Source of the DNA: Algoriphagus sp.
GTDB lineage: Bacteria > Bacteroidota > Bacteroidia > Cytophagales > Cyclobacteriaceae
Direction: 5' to 3'
Assembly (NCBI GenBank): GCA_018336015.1
Contig: JAGXQZ010000039.1
Span: forward strand, 1-64,000
DNA length: 64,000 nt
Shown: positions 27,243 to 36,116 of the stretch, in pieces
How the letters are laid out: every line of letters begins with the position of its first letter
Numbering within the stretch: the stretch's first letter is position 1
Program-made: the position numbers and the translations under genes
Notes under the pieces: generated by a model
What the model saw: only the letters and a program-made list of their open reading frames with translations
Databases searched by the model: none
What the model was told of the DNA's origin: nothing

Positions 27243-28403
27243 TTACTTGGCGAATAATCTTTCCTTTAACTTTTTAGGCCATTCTTTATCCATACATGGC
27301 TTCTCTATCCAGATGAAAAATAGAGCAGAAATCACCATCAATAAGACCAACGCTATAGTGAAATGAAAATAAAAGTTTGAACTGTAATTCTCAAAAAGGA
27401 AAATAGAAGGGGAAATCTTTACTATCAATCCAAAGAAGGCTAAATGCAACAGGTAAATTGTATAACACATCCCTCCTATAAGATAAACTAGTGGTCGAGT
27501 GTAAAGCCAGTTATGAATTGAGCCTTTAAAAACTGACAAAAACAAAATAAAGATGGAAACATTGAAAATCAATTGATTATAAAAGCCAGCCTGAGGTTTA
27601 TAAAACATGAAAAGAGAGATGCATGAAACTAGTCCAATTACATCCCATATCAGGCTTTTCTTTTTTAACCATTCTCCCCGGATTAAGAATAAGTAACCAA
27701 AACCAATGCCTATTGAAAAATGACTGAAGTAGCCTGCAATATTGGCCATCATTCCATATGGCCCCTCATTTAGAATCCATCCTCTCATGTAGATGGAACC
27801 AAGAAATAAGGAAATAAGTACCCAGAATGCCAGCTGTCGACGGTTGGGTTTTAAAATGGCCAACGCTAATATGGGAATGAGAATATAAAATTGCACCTCC
27901 GTCTCTAGACTCCAGGTTACAGGATTAATAATGGAATATTCATTGAAAATCACCGTATGCAAATACACCAACGTGGCAAAATAATGAGGAAGCAATTGTC
28001 CAAAATCTGCTCCTAAAACCACCACGTGGACTAGTAGAAACCCTGTAATGGCCACTAAAAATGGTGGCTCAAGCCTAGTCAACCGACGAATAAAATACTG
28101 TTTGATAGAGATAGATTTACCATTGAACCAGTATTGCTGAATAAATGGAACACTCAAGATAAAACCGCTAATTGCGAAAAACACCTTGACACCCAAATCC
28201 AATCTGGAAAACCACCAGCCAGCAGTAGTCATATCACCGTCTACCCAATCCATGGTTACTTTTCCTTCTATTTCTTTTGAAAAAAGATAATGGAAATGAA
28301 ATACGACTACAGTCATGATTGCTAAAAATCTGAGACCATCTATCTCAGGAATAAAGCCTTTTCCAGTGGTAGTTCGCCTGAAAACTGAAATCCAATTCCC
28401 CAT
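27243..28403 (-). CDS. Acyltransferase 3 family membrane O-acetyltransferase
   Basis: This 386-residue integral membrane protein with about ten hydrophobic segments has the family hallmarks: FIPEIDGLRFLAIMTVVVFHFHY (catalytic histidine in the first helix), LGVKVFFAISGFIL and RLTRLEPPFL with the conserved RxxR. Proteins of this family move acetyl or other acyl groups across the inner membrane to decorate O-antigens and exopolysaccharides. It directly follows a GT4 gene (1-bp gap) and precedes the Wzy gene, suggesting O-acetylation of the unit B polymer. Confidence 0.9.
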   Translation of the reverse strand: MGNWISVFRRTTTGKGFIPEIDGLRFLAIMTVVVFHFHYLFSKEIEGKVTMDWVDGDMTTAGWWFSRLDLGVKVFFAISGFILSVPFIQQYWFNGKSISIKQYFIRRLTRLEPPFLVAITGFLLVHVVVLGADFGQLLPHYFATLVYLHTVIFNEYSIINPVTWSLETEVQFYILIPILALAILKPNRRQLAFWVLISLFLGSIYMRGWILNEGPYGMMANIAGYFSHFSIGIGFGYLFLIRGEWLKKKSLIWDVIGLVSCISLFMFYKPQAGFYNQLIFNVSIFILFLSVFKGSIHNWLYTRPLVYLIGGMCYTIYLLHLAFFGLIVKISPSIFLFENYSSNFYFHFTIALVLLMVISALFFIWIEKPCMDKEWPKKLKERLFAK

Positions 28404-29489
28404 TTAAACGAGTTGAATTTTTGGAGAAATCAAAGTTTGATAAGCATTCCAAAAGCATTCTTTTCCAAATTCATGCTCGACCTTCTTTTGCAGCCGCTTA
28501 CCTCTTTGAATTGCATCTGGATAATTAGTAAGTACCTCAAGCATTGATCCTGCAAGTTGGCTAGAGTTCTTTGGACTCACTACCCAGCCAAACTCTTCAC
28601 TGGGAATAACTTTTTGGCAATCACCCACATTGGTACAAATCACTGGCAAACTGGCGAGTCCATATTCCAAAAGAGCAACCGGAAGGCCTTCAGATTCTGA
28701 GCTAAGGATACCCACATGAGACTTTGCCAAGTAAGATTCTACAGATGTGGATGGGCCTATCAATTGGATGTATTCCTCCAATCCGTGGCTAGAAATCTCA
28801 TCCTTGACTTTGGCAATCCACTCAGTATCAATCCACTCCCCTACCATCAAGACTTGAAATTTTTGGATCTGAGAAGTAAGAATCTTAACCGCCTTTATAA
28901 GATTGAGTTGATCTTTTTGAGGCCTAAAATTCGCCAAATTCAGAAATGTAAAAATTTCAAATTTATCTTGAGTCTTTAAGTTGAGCCAAGGAAAATTTCC
29001 TACAAATAGGATATCCCGTTCCCTTCCAGAAAGTTCTTTTCTCCAATGATTTTCCAGCTTTTCATTGACAACCATGAGTTTATTGATCCATCGGGCAAAA
29101 AACTTCATTTCTCTTCTTGGATAAACATCTAACTGATCACTTAATCCAAAATGATCATGCCAAACAAGGAAAAAATTAGAGGTCAGCCACTTGATCGCTA
29201 CAGCCCAGTAAATGGAAGTACTATGAGCGTGTACCAAAGTCGGACCGCAGGTTTGAACAAGACGCCATAACCTAAAAAAGGCGAATAGGTCATAGAATGC
29301 TTTTTTATTTAAAAAATGAACAATTACACCCTCCGGAATTTGAGCTTCAAGCCCTCCGCCTCTACGAGAAACAATTAAATGGCTTTCCCAACCCTTTTCT
29401 GAAAAAACTGCGGAAATATTGATACTCATCCGCTCTGTCCCTCCCATGGAGAGCGTGTCGACAATTTGAAAAAATACCTTTTTTCTCAC
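28404..29489 (-). CDS. GT4 family glycosyltransferase
   Basis: This 361-residue protein has the GT-B fold of family GT4. The N-terminal LSMGGTERMSINI motif binds the acceptor side; the donor domain shows FLNLANFRPQKDQLNLIKAV and SHVGILSSESEGLPVALLEYG (the E-x7-E region). The start is GTG sharing bases with the TGA of the preceding gene (GTGA at 29486-29489). It presumably adds one residue of the repeat unit in the cytoplasm; the sugar is unknown. Confidence 0.87.
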   Translation of the reverse strand: MRKKVFFQIVDTLSMGGTERMSINISAVFSEKGWESHLIVSRRGGGLEAQIPEGVIVHFLNKKAFYDLFAFFRLWRLVQTCGPTLVHAHSTSIYWAVAIKWLTSNFFLVWHDHFGLSDQLDVYPRREMKFFARWINKLMVVNEKLENHWRKELSGRERDILFVGNFPWLNLKTQDKFEIFTFLNLANFRPQKDQLNLIKAVKILTSQIQKFQVLMVGEWIDTEWIAKVKDEISSHGLEEYIQLIGPSTSVESYLAKSHVGILSSESEGLPVALLEYGLASLPVICTNVGDCQKVIPSEEFGWVVSPKNSSQLAGSMLEVLTNYPDAIQRGKRLQKKVEHEFGKECFWNAYQTLISPKIQLV

Positions 29490-30607
29490 CCAACCACCAA
29501 TTTTTTGATTTCTGACTCAAATCTTTCCAAGGTAAATTGCCTAGACCAGTCCATGGCTAGTTGTGATTTTTGAGTATATGATATTCTGTCTTGGAGGTAA
29601 TGATGAAGTTTATCGGCGATCTCCTGAGCATCTTTTTTAACCAAATCTCCCCTTTCCCCATTTCCAATCATGTAGGGTACGCAAGAAACCTTCGTAGTAA
29701 GCGGTAAGCAACCCCAAAACATTGCCTCTGCTACAGCTTTCGGCCAACCTTCAGTCTCAGAGGCAAATACCAAGAAATGACTTTTTTGGTAGGCGTCTTT
29801 TAGCTCCTGAGAAGATACATTTCCATGAAGGATAATTTGGTGTTGAAGCTTTTCTGATTTGATGAACTCTTCAATCGCCCTTCTTTCTGAACCTTCTCCA
29901 TAAAGATGCAGTTCGCTTACAATCCCCTTTTCAGCTAAGGATTTTACGGTATGACAACTGATCATAGGATTTTTACCTGGATGTAGGCTGCCTACAAAGA
30001 TCAATTGAAGAGTTTCCTGAAGGATTCGAGTAGTTACAGGAGTTTTTTCCTGCTCAGAGTAGCTTGCTGTAAAAAAATCAAGGAGATTTTTATTTGGCTT
30101 ACCCCACTTTCCATAGACCAAGACTTGAATATTCTTAGTCAAAAATTGACTGGCAAGAATCTTTCTTTGCCACTTATAGGTTAGCGGCTGAGGACTTTCC
30201 GGATCCCAATTACCTGCATATTTCGCAGTTTTCTTTTTTTTCGGAAATAAGATTTGAGCCAAAGCGCCGATCAATCCCATATTACCAGGACATCGAAGGT
30301 GGATATGGTCCGCTTTCGCCATTTCTGAAAAGACCTTTTGAAAAATCGAGGGCAGTGAAAAAATCGTTTGGAATCTAGATCTCCAAGACAAAAGATTGAA
30401 TTCTGGCACTTCTACGAAGGTGATCTTCTGATGCTGATATGACAAATCAATCGGATCCGGAGAAACATGCTCGATTTTGGGAGCAAGGATTACCACCTCG
30501 TCTACATACTTCAGCCAAAGATTCATTTCCTTGACATATGGGCCATAAGCAAAAAAACTACTTCCTACTCGCTTATGAACTACATGGGAAACGATCAAAA
30601 ATCTCAT
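29486..30607 (-). CDS. GT4 family glycosyltransferase
   Basis: This 373-residue GT-B enzyme has a donor-binding domain that reads LIFVGSLHPGKNPMISCHTVK, then GEGSERRAIEEFI, HGNVSSQELKDAY and KSHFLVFASETEGWPKAVAEAMFWG. The last segment contains the glutamates that contact the donor diphosphate in this family. A positively charged helix (KILASQFLTKN) around residue 150 may help it sit on the membrane. It is coupled to both neighbours by 4-bp overlaps (ATGA at 30604-30607 and GTGA at 29486-29489). Donor and acceptor are not predictable. Confidence 0.87.
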   Translation of the reverse strand: MRFLIVSHVVHKRVGSSFFAYGPYVKEMNLWLKYVDEVVILAPKIEHVSPDPIDLSYQHQKITFVEVPEFNLLSWRSRFQTIFSLPSIFQKVFSEMAKADHIHLRCPGNMGLIGALAQILFPKKKKTAKYAGNWDPESPQPLTYKWQRKILASQFLTKNIQVLVYGKWGKPNKNLLDFFTASYSEQEKTPVTTRILQETLQLIFVGSLHPGKNPMISCHTVKSLAEKGIVSELHLYGEGSERRAIEEFIKSEKLQHQIILHGNVSSQELKDAYQKSHFLVFASETEGWPKAVAEAMFWGCLPLTTKVSCVPYMIGNGERGDLVKKDAQEIADKLHHYLQDRISYTQKSQLAMDWSRQFTLERFESEIKKLVVG

Positions 30608-31755
30608 CTGAAATTCAAACCCGCTCTAACCTTTTGATAAAACTCTAAATTTTGAGGCAGGATGTATTTAATATTAAACTGCTGATTAACCTTAATTTGG
30701 CCAGCAATCGCCCTTTTTTGCATTTCAATTGGGTCAGAAAATACTTCGATGATCTGCTGTGCAATACTCAAAGGACTGTGTGGGTCACATAACCAACCCG
30801 ATATTCCATGCTCCACTACTTCAGGCCCCGGACCTAGTGATGTATATATCACTGGACGTTTCATAGCCATAGCTTCTGGAGCTACTAATCCTAAAGTCTC
30901 AATATGAGAGGGGAAAATACAGCAATTTGCCTTAGCATAAATCTCAGGGAGGTCCTTTTGGTCCACAGGTCCATGAAAGAGAACATGGTTTAAGATCGCT
31001 GGAGATAATTGAGATTTGAGGTAAGAAAGGTAAGATTTGCCTTTAGGATCATTCCAATCCCTTCCATAGACATGAAGAACGGCTTGAGGGAAGGCCTTGA
31101 CGACCGACTCCATTGCTAAGCACAGTTGGCGAATTCCTTTTTTTTCAATTAAAGTTCCAGCAAAAACAAGACTGTAGGGTTCAATTTTAGAAAAATCCTG
31201 TCCTTCAAACATTCCAAGATTAATCGGGTACATGATCACTTGAACAGGCTTATTATTCAAAAAAAGCAACTTAGAAGTATGTTGAACTACATAATTGGAA
31301 ACACCAATGAATCCATCCGCCTTCTTAAAGGATCGTTTTTCTTGGTATCCTTTCCATAGGTTAATCTTTCTGTTTTCACCTTCTGCGAAAAAATGATGCC
31401 CGCCATGAAGACGGATGATATAAGCGATGTCTTTCCTTTTGGTAATGAATGCGAAACTTAACTCAGAACCTTCCACAATGTCGATTGGATTGTTCTGATG
31501 AAGGGTTTCGATTTCTCTGTCAACAGCACTGTAATTATGGTACCAAGCTAATCCTCTTCTATAGGAAAAAGGGGTATAGATAATGGTGACCCCTTCTCTT
31601 TCGACTACCTCCCTCTCTCCATCAGTACCATTAATTACGGTAACCTTATGGCCCTCTTTGGCCAATGCTGGGCAAATCACTTTAAGAAAACTTCCAATAC
31701 CACCATGAGCTTGACCAGGTTTCGGATATTCATTTGTCAGGTAACACAGGTGCAT
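30604..31755 (-). CDS. GT4 family glycosyltransferase
   Basis: This is a typical GT4 member of 383 residues. The glycine-rich acceptor loop PGQAHGGIGSFLKVICPALA lies at the N-terminus and IIRLHGGHHFF in the middle. The donor domain has SLVFAGTLIEKKGIRQL, LHVYGRDW, HGPVDQKDLPEIYAKANCCIFPS and LGLVAPEAMAMKRPVI. It starts 3 bp after the preceding gene, in the middle of the run of transferases that build the unit B repeat. The sugar added is unknown. Confidence 0.88.
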   Translation of the reverse strand: MHLCYLTNEYPKPGQAHGGIGSFLKVICPALAKEGHKVTVINGTDGEREVVEREGVTIIYTPFSYRRGLAWYHNYSAVDREIETLHQNNPIDIVEGSELSFAFITKRKDIAYIIRLHGGHHFFAEGENRKINLWKGYQEKRSFKKADGFIGVSNYVVQHTSKLLFLNNKPVQVIMYPINLGMFEGQDFSKIEPYSLVFAGTLIEKKGIRQLCLAMESVVKAFPQAVLHVYGRDWNDPKGKSYLSYLKSQLSPAILNHVLFHGPVDQKDLPEIYAKANCCIFPSHIETLGLVAPEAMAMKRPVIYTSLGPGPEVVEHGISGWLCDPHSPLSIAQQIIEVFSDPIEMQKRAIAGQIKVNQQFNIKYILPQNLEFYQKVRAGLNFR

Positions 31756-31758
31756 AAA

Positions 31759-33153
31759 TCAATTTTTGGTGTTTGCCATACTTGAAAATACCTCAGCAAT
31801 TCGGATTGCAGAAGACTTTTCTGGATTGGGCTCTACTATTTTATCAAACCACAGCTTACGGTCAGGAGCTATTTGATCCGGATTTTCCAAAGCGGTTTTT
31901 ACTTGTTTGAGAATTTCACTTTTGGAGTAGATATAACCGACTGCCTTCCAATCACCCATCGATCTGAAATGCTGAAATTGATAGATAGTATCTACTGAAG
32001 CATCTTGTCTGATGCCTTCATGGTCATATCTCAAATAGAGACCTACATTACCGAAAACAGAAAAATCCAAAGCCATTGTTGATCCCATATTGACTACCAC
32101 CTTACAGTGATACGCTAGATTTACCAAAAGCTGAAGATCCTCAAATAAAGGAAAAAAGCTTCCCCAATGATCTCCCTGAACCCATTTAGGGGGGATTAAT
32201 TTAATATTCGGACAAGCGTTGAGAACGGATGAAAATCGATCTATTGGCTCTACTGGTACAGGACGAAAAAGAAGCTGAATACCTGCTTCGTTCACTAATT
32301 CTTCAGCTACATCTCTCAAAAACTTAGGATCATCCGGAGAGGTAAACGTATCACATCCTGAAAAACAAATCCACTCTTTTGAAAGATCTAAGCCATATTT
32401 TTCAGCAAACTCCTGCTTAGAAAGTAAAAGTTCCTTTTTAAAATAAAAGTCAAACTGGGGAGATCCAGTAATTGAAATTTTATTCTCCGTTATTTCAGGA
32501 TAGTAATTTAGCAGCTCCTCTTTCATGTACTGACTCCACACCAAGTATCGATCTACCCGAAATGGGAGTCTTCCTTTTGGTAAATTATCCCAAGAAAAAA
32601 TGGCTGTTGCAGTTGGGATGCCCAACGATTTTGCAGCTTGAATGGCTGCAGTCACTGAAAATACACGTTGATGAGTACAAAATAATAGGTCAGGTTTGAT
32701 CTTCTCTAAGATATTGCGAGCATCAATCATTTCATCCGATCTTTTAAGCAATCTAAATCCTTGTGATTCTACAACTTCAATTGCCTTATAGGTCGAAATT
32801 CGCTTACCTAACCATTCTGCAGCTTTATTAAGTAGTTTACCTTTTGTAGAGGAAGCTGCACCTGACCAATTGGTTAAAATGGTAGAATTATTCATTTTAG
32901 TGGCATTCAGGCGAATCCTTGCGTATCGTCCTGCCTCTCTTAACCATTGAATTAAAATTCCATTTGGCTTGTGCTCGAATTGGTATTGCTCCAACTTAAT
33001 TCCAAGTCTATTTTCCACCAATTGGCTCAATTGAGAATCCAGACTATGCCAAAGTACGACTTGGTGACCTTCTTTCTTTAAAATTTCAAGAAGATCAGAA
33101 TATAGATAGTTTCTAATTCCGACTCCGTCAGGAATCAACAAACAAATACGCAT
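31759..33153 (-). CDS. GT-B-like protein, probable glycosyl- or glycerophosphotransferase
   Basis: This 464-residue soluble protein has two Rossmann-like halves. The first starts ICLLIPDGVGIRNYLYSDLL and includes DLLFCTHQRVF and GIPTATAIFSWDNLPKGRLPF. The second holds ISITGSPQFDFYF, LFRPVPVEP and a VVNMGSTMALDFSVFG segment resembling the donor site of CDP-glycerol glycerophosphotransferase and UDP-GlcNAc 2-epimerase-like GT-B proteins. Related proteins are found in polysaccharide clusters without assigned reactions. It is placed between an amidotransferase and a GT4 gene with gaps of 11 and 3 bp. Confidence 0.7.
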   Translation of the reverse strand: MRICLLIPDGVGIRNYLYSDLLEILKKEGHQVVLWHSLDSQLSQLVENRLGIKLEQYQFEHKPNGILIQWLREAGRYARIRLNATKMNNSTILTNWSGAASSTKGKLLNKAAEWLGKRISTYKAIEVVESQGFRLLKRSDEMIDARNILEKIKPDLLFCTHQRVFSVTAAIQAAKSLGIPTATAIFSWDNLPKGRLPFRVDRYLVWSQYMKEELLNYYPEITENKISITGSPQFDFYFKKELLLSKQEFAEKYGLDLSKEWICFSGCDTFTSPDDPKFLRDVAEELVNEAGIQLLFRPVPVEPIDRFSSVLNACPNIKLIPPKWVQGDHWGSFFPLFEDLQLLVNLAYHCKVVVNMGSTMALDFSVFGNVGLYLRYDHEGIRQDASVDTIYQFQHFRSMGDWKAVGYIYSKSEILKQVKTALENPDQIAPDRKLWFDKIVEPNPEKSSAIRIAEVFSSMANTKN

Positions 33154-33164
33154 TAATGAATAGG

Positions 33165-35027
33165 TTATTTAAAAGAAAAGTGGACTTCTCTTTTGAGGTG
33201 AAATACTCGCAGCCAAATTTCCAAAACCAATGCAGAAAACAAGACTCTTGCCAGCGATTGCTGAGGTATTTGACGATGTTGGTTTAAGATTTTCAATAGG
33301 CCTACAGGATTGAAGTTGAAATAGGTCTCTGAGAGAGGCTCTTTTAAAAAGCCTTCCAAAATATCACCCCATGAGTGTTGCAAATAGGTCATATATGGTA
33401 TTGAAAAACCTTTTTTGCTTCCCCTATGTGGATATCCTGCAAAATCCTGATAGATAGATTTTGTAATTTCCTTATCGATTTGATTTGGCATTAACGAGTT
33501 TAAATCACTTTCAAGAGATAAATTCACCAGCCTGTGATCTAAAAAAGGTGCTCTTACTTCCAGCGAACTTCTCATGGCTGCGGCGTCAACTTTAAACAAA
33601 AAGTCCCCGGGTAGTCTTGTAAGTAAGTCAACACCAAAAGATAGTTTTTCAGGATTTCCCTGATATTCAGAAATCAGTTCCTCGGCCACATGAGAAACAT
33701 AGTTTATAGGAACACCAGATTTAAAAACCTCTTTAAAACAACCTGAAAGGTTATTTTTCATGTAATAACCTTTCCAGCCACCCAGCTTAAATCTATTTTT
33801 ATCGGAAAGGTATTTGCCTATTTTTTTTTGGGGCAGATTTAACAAAGCATTTAAACCAAGTTCTCCACCAAGAATCGGATTAGTTCCATAAGATTTGTAA
33901 AGATTAGGTTTATTGTAGGATCCAAAAACCTCATCACCGGCATCCCCAGACAACATAACTTTGGTATGTTTAGAGACTGCCTCAGTGACCAAGTGAGTGG
34001 GAATAACTGAAGCATCTGCAAGAGGCTGAATCGATTTAAAAAGCTTAGCCAATATTGAAAGTGCTCCCGGATCCACATGAACCACCTCTTGTCTGATATT
34101 TAGCTTTTTCGCAAATTCTTTAGCATCAGAAGTTTCATCGCTTGATGGATCTCCTGTGGACATGGTTACAGCCAAGATATCTGGTTTGATTTCCTTGGCA
34201 ATAGCCGAAATAACAGAAGAATCGATACCTGAACTCAAGAAAGTGGCTACAGGCACATCGGCATGTAGTTCTTGATCAACAATATCATATAACAGAGATT
34301 TAACTTGCTTTTTAAGCGAAGTAAATCCAATTGAAGAAGTTACTTGTTTAGGAAATGAATAATAAGTTGAAAAATTAAGATCACTACCATCAAGAACCAT
34401 TTGAGAACCAGGAGGAAAGATGCTTACTTCAGAATAGATCGAATGATGAGGATTTATAAACATATTCTCCATCAAATCCACCACTGCAGATTGATTGATG
34501 GTAAGTGCCCGAGTATATAGCTCAGCTAATGCACCTAATTCAGATGCAAACAAAAATTCTTCGTCAGTATGGATGTAAAAGAAAGGCTTTTCTCCGAAAC
34601 GATCTCGAGCTGCAAATACAGATTGATTTTGATGATCATATATCACAAAAGCAAACATGCCAATCAGATGCTCACAGATAGTCTTACCATAATGCCTAAA
34701 AGCTGCCAAAAGAACTTCTGTATCCGAGGTAGTAATAAAGTGGTAACCTAATGACTTTAATTCCTTTTTTAAACTTAGGTAATTATATATCTCCCCATTA
34801 AAGACAATGGTCAATCCCAGATCTTCATTATAGAATGGCTGATTGGCGGATGAGGAGAGGTCAATAATGGAAAGCCTATTGTGACCTAAAGCCACTTTAG
34901 AATTTGCCCAAATTGACTTAGCATCTGGCCCTCGATGAGCTTGCAATTGCAGCGACTTCTCTAGCCTATTCAGGTGGCTTGGAGTGAGGTCATTCTTTAA
35001 ACTTAGTATACCCGCAATACCACACAT
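33165..35027 (-). CDS. asnB: Asparagine synthase-like amidotransferase (copy 2 of 3)
   Basis: This 620-residue AsnB paralogue has the N-terminal MCGIAG (catalytic Cys2), HRGPDA, HNRLSIIDL and FNGEIYNY of the class II glutaminase domain. The synthetase domain has the PPi loop in the variant form S-S-G-I-D-S-S and the MLSGDAGDEVFGSY segment. It differs clearly from the other two copies in the locus, so it is not a recent duplicate. It probably amidates a uronic acid in the polysaccharide; true asparagine synthesis cannot be excluded. It is separated from the next GT4 gene by a single base. Confidence 0.9.
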   Translation of the reverse strand: MCGIAGILSLKNDLTPSHLNRLEKSLQLQAHRGPDAKSIWANSKVALGHNRLSIIDLSSSANQPFYNEDLGLTIVFNGEIYNYLSLKKELKSLGYHFITTSDTEVLLAAFRHYGKTICEHLIGMFAFVIYDHQNQSVFAARDRFGEKPFFYIHTDEEFLFASELGALAELYTRALTINQSAVVDLMENMFINPHHSIYSEVSIFPPGSQMVLDGSDLNFSTYYSFPKQVTSSIGFTSLKKQVKSLLYDIVDQELHADVPVATFLSSGIDSSVISAIAKEIKPDILAVTMSTGDPSSDETSDAKEFAKKLNIRQEVVHVDPGALSILAKLFKSIQPLADASVIPTHLVTEAVSKHTKVMLSGDAGDEVFGSYNKPNLYKSYGTNPILGGELGLNALLNLPQKKIGKYLSDKNRFKLGGWKGYYMKNNLSGCFKEVFKSGVPINYVSHVAEELISEYQGNPEKLSFGVDLLTRLPGDFLFKVDAAAMRSSLEVRAPFLDHRLVNLSLESDLNSLMPNQIDKEITKSIYQDFAGYPHRGSKKGFSIPYMTYLQHSWGDILEGFLKEPLSETYFNFNPVGLLKILNQHRQIPQQSLARVLFSALVLEIWLRVFHLKREVHFSFK

Positions 35028-35028
35028 A

Positions 35029-36108
35029 TCAGGAAACCAACGCTTTTAAATATCTTTTTTCCCAATTTTCAAGACTCTGAAATCCATCAAGCAGATTCTT
35101 GTTTGGGAAAAAGTCATCTCTTTCTTTCCAAGCAATATCAAACGCTGCTTCCCACTCCTCCAATATGTTTGGATGATGAACCAATAATGCTCCGGGCAAA
35201 TTACTGATTACCTCAGGGATACCTCCCGAATTTGCTGCAATAATACGGTTTCCGCACTTTGCAGCTTCAGCGAGCGAAAGCCCGAACCCCTCCTTCCACA
35301 AAGAAGTAAACGCATAAAAATCTCCTATTTGCAAAAAATAAGGGAGTTCATTATTAGGGATCTTACCCAAATACCTGATGTTTGGAATGTCTTCTGAAAT
35401 GGGTGACTCCGAACCAATAACTATAATTTCCAAGCCTTGAAACTTAGGGATTATCCGTTTTAAAAGCTCTTTAAATAAATGAAACCCCTTTTTAGGCCGC
35501 GGATTGGATAACCAAATCAAAATCCTTGATTCGGGATTATATCCCAATTCAACTTTTCTTGCCATTTTTTCATTTTGAGATAGCGGAAAAAATCGGGTAG
35601 AATCTACTCCATTGCCTACTACAGATACAATAGGTGTAAAGACTTCATTTCTTTCTACCGATTCCTCATAGCCTAAATTTGTTAAAAAAAGAACTTTATC
35701 AACTTGTTGCGACCATCCCCCACCAAAAAGAAATGAGTGCCCATGAAAAGAAAATACAAGTTCAAAATCAAATCCTTTGGACTTAAGTCTAGCGAAAGCT
35801 TCCAGTAGGATAAGATCATCCATGATCAGCACTTGGACCTTTTCGCGATGAATATCCAGCGCTAAAAATCTATTTACAAATTGTCTAGAAACATGGGAAA
35901 GGATATGCCAACTTCTAAATCTTGCAGGGAAAAATGGAATCCACTTTTTCTTCTCGCAGAAAATAAAGGAGTCATTAGGTCTTTCTGTTGGAGAAAGAAT
36001 AAAATCAAAAAAATTCGGATTATTTTCTATTAACCTCGTAATTCTATTAGTCCAACTACCAATTCTAGTAGAAGGAAGAGGTGTGTTAGAAATTAAAACT
36101 CTCTTCAA
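35029..36108 (-). CDS. GT4 family glycosyltransferase
   Basis: This 359-residue GT-B enzyme has LISNTPLPSTRIGSWTNRI at the N-terminus and, in the donor domain, LIWLSNPRPKKGFHLFKELL, IRYLGKIPNNELPYFLQIGDFYAF and EGFGLSLAEAAKCGNRII (E-x7-E-like region). The start is a TTG (36106-36108), 8 bp after the ABC transporter gene; no ATG upstream is possible without entering that gene, and the first internal ATG would remove the acceptor loop. The acceptor and donor are unknown. Confidence 0.85.
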   Translation of the reverse strand: MKRVLISNTPLPSTRIGSWTNRITRLIENNPNFFDFILSPTERPNDSFIFCEKKKWIPFFPARFRSWHILSHVSRQFVNRFLALDIHREKVQVLIMDDLILLEAFARLKSKGFDFELVFSFHGHSFLFGGGWSQQVDKVLFLTNLGYEESVERNEVFTPIVSVVGNGVDSTRFFPLSQNEKMARKVELGYNPESRILIWLSNPRPKKGFHLFKELLKRIIPKFQGLEIIVIGSESPISEDIPNIRYLGKIPNNELPYFLQIGDFYAFTSLWKEGFGLSLAEAAKCGNRIIAANSGGIPEVISNLPGALLVHHPNILEEWEAAFDIAWKERDDFFPNKNLLDGFQSLENWEKRYLKALVS

Positions 36109-36116
36109 AATAAAAA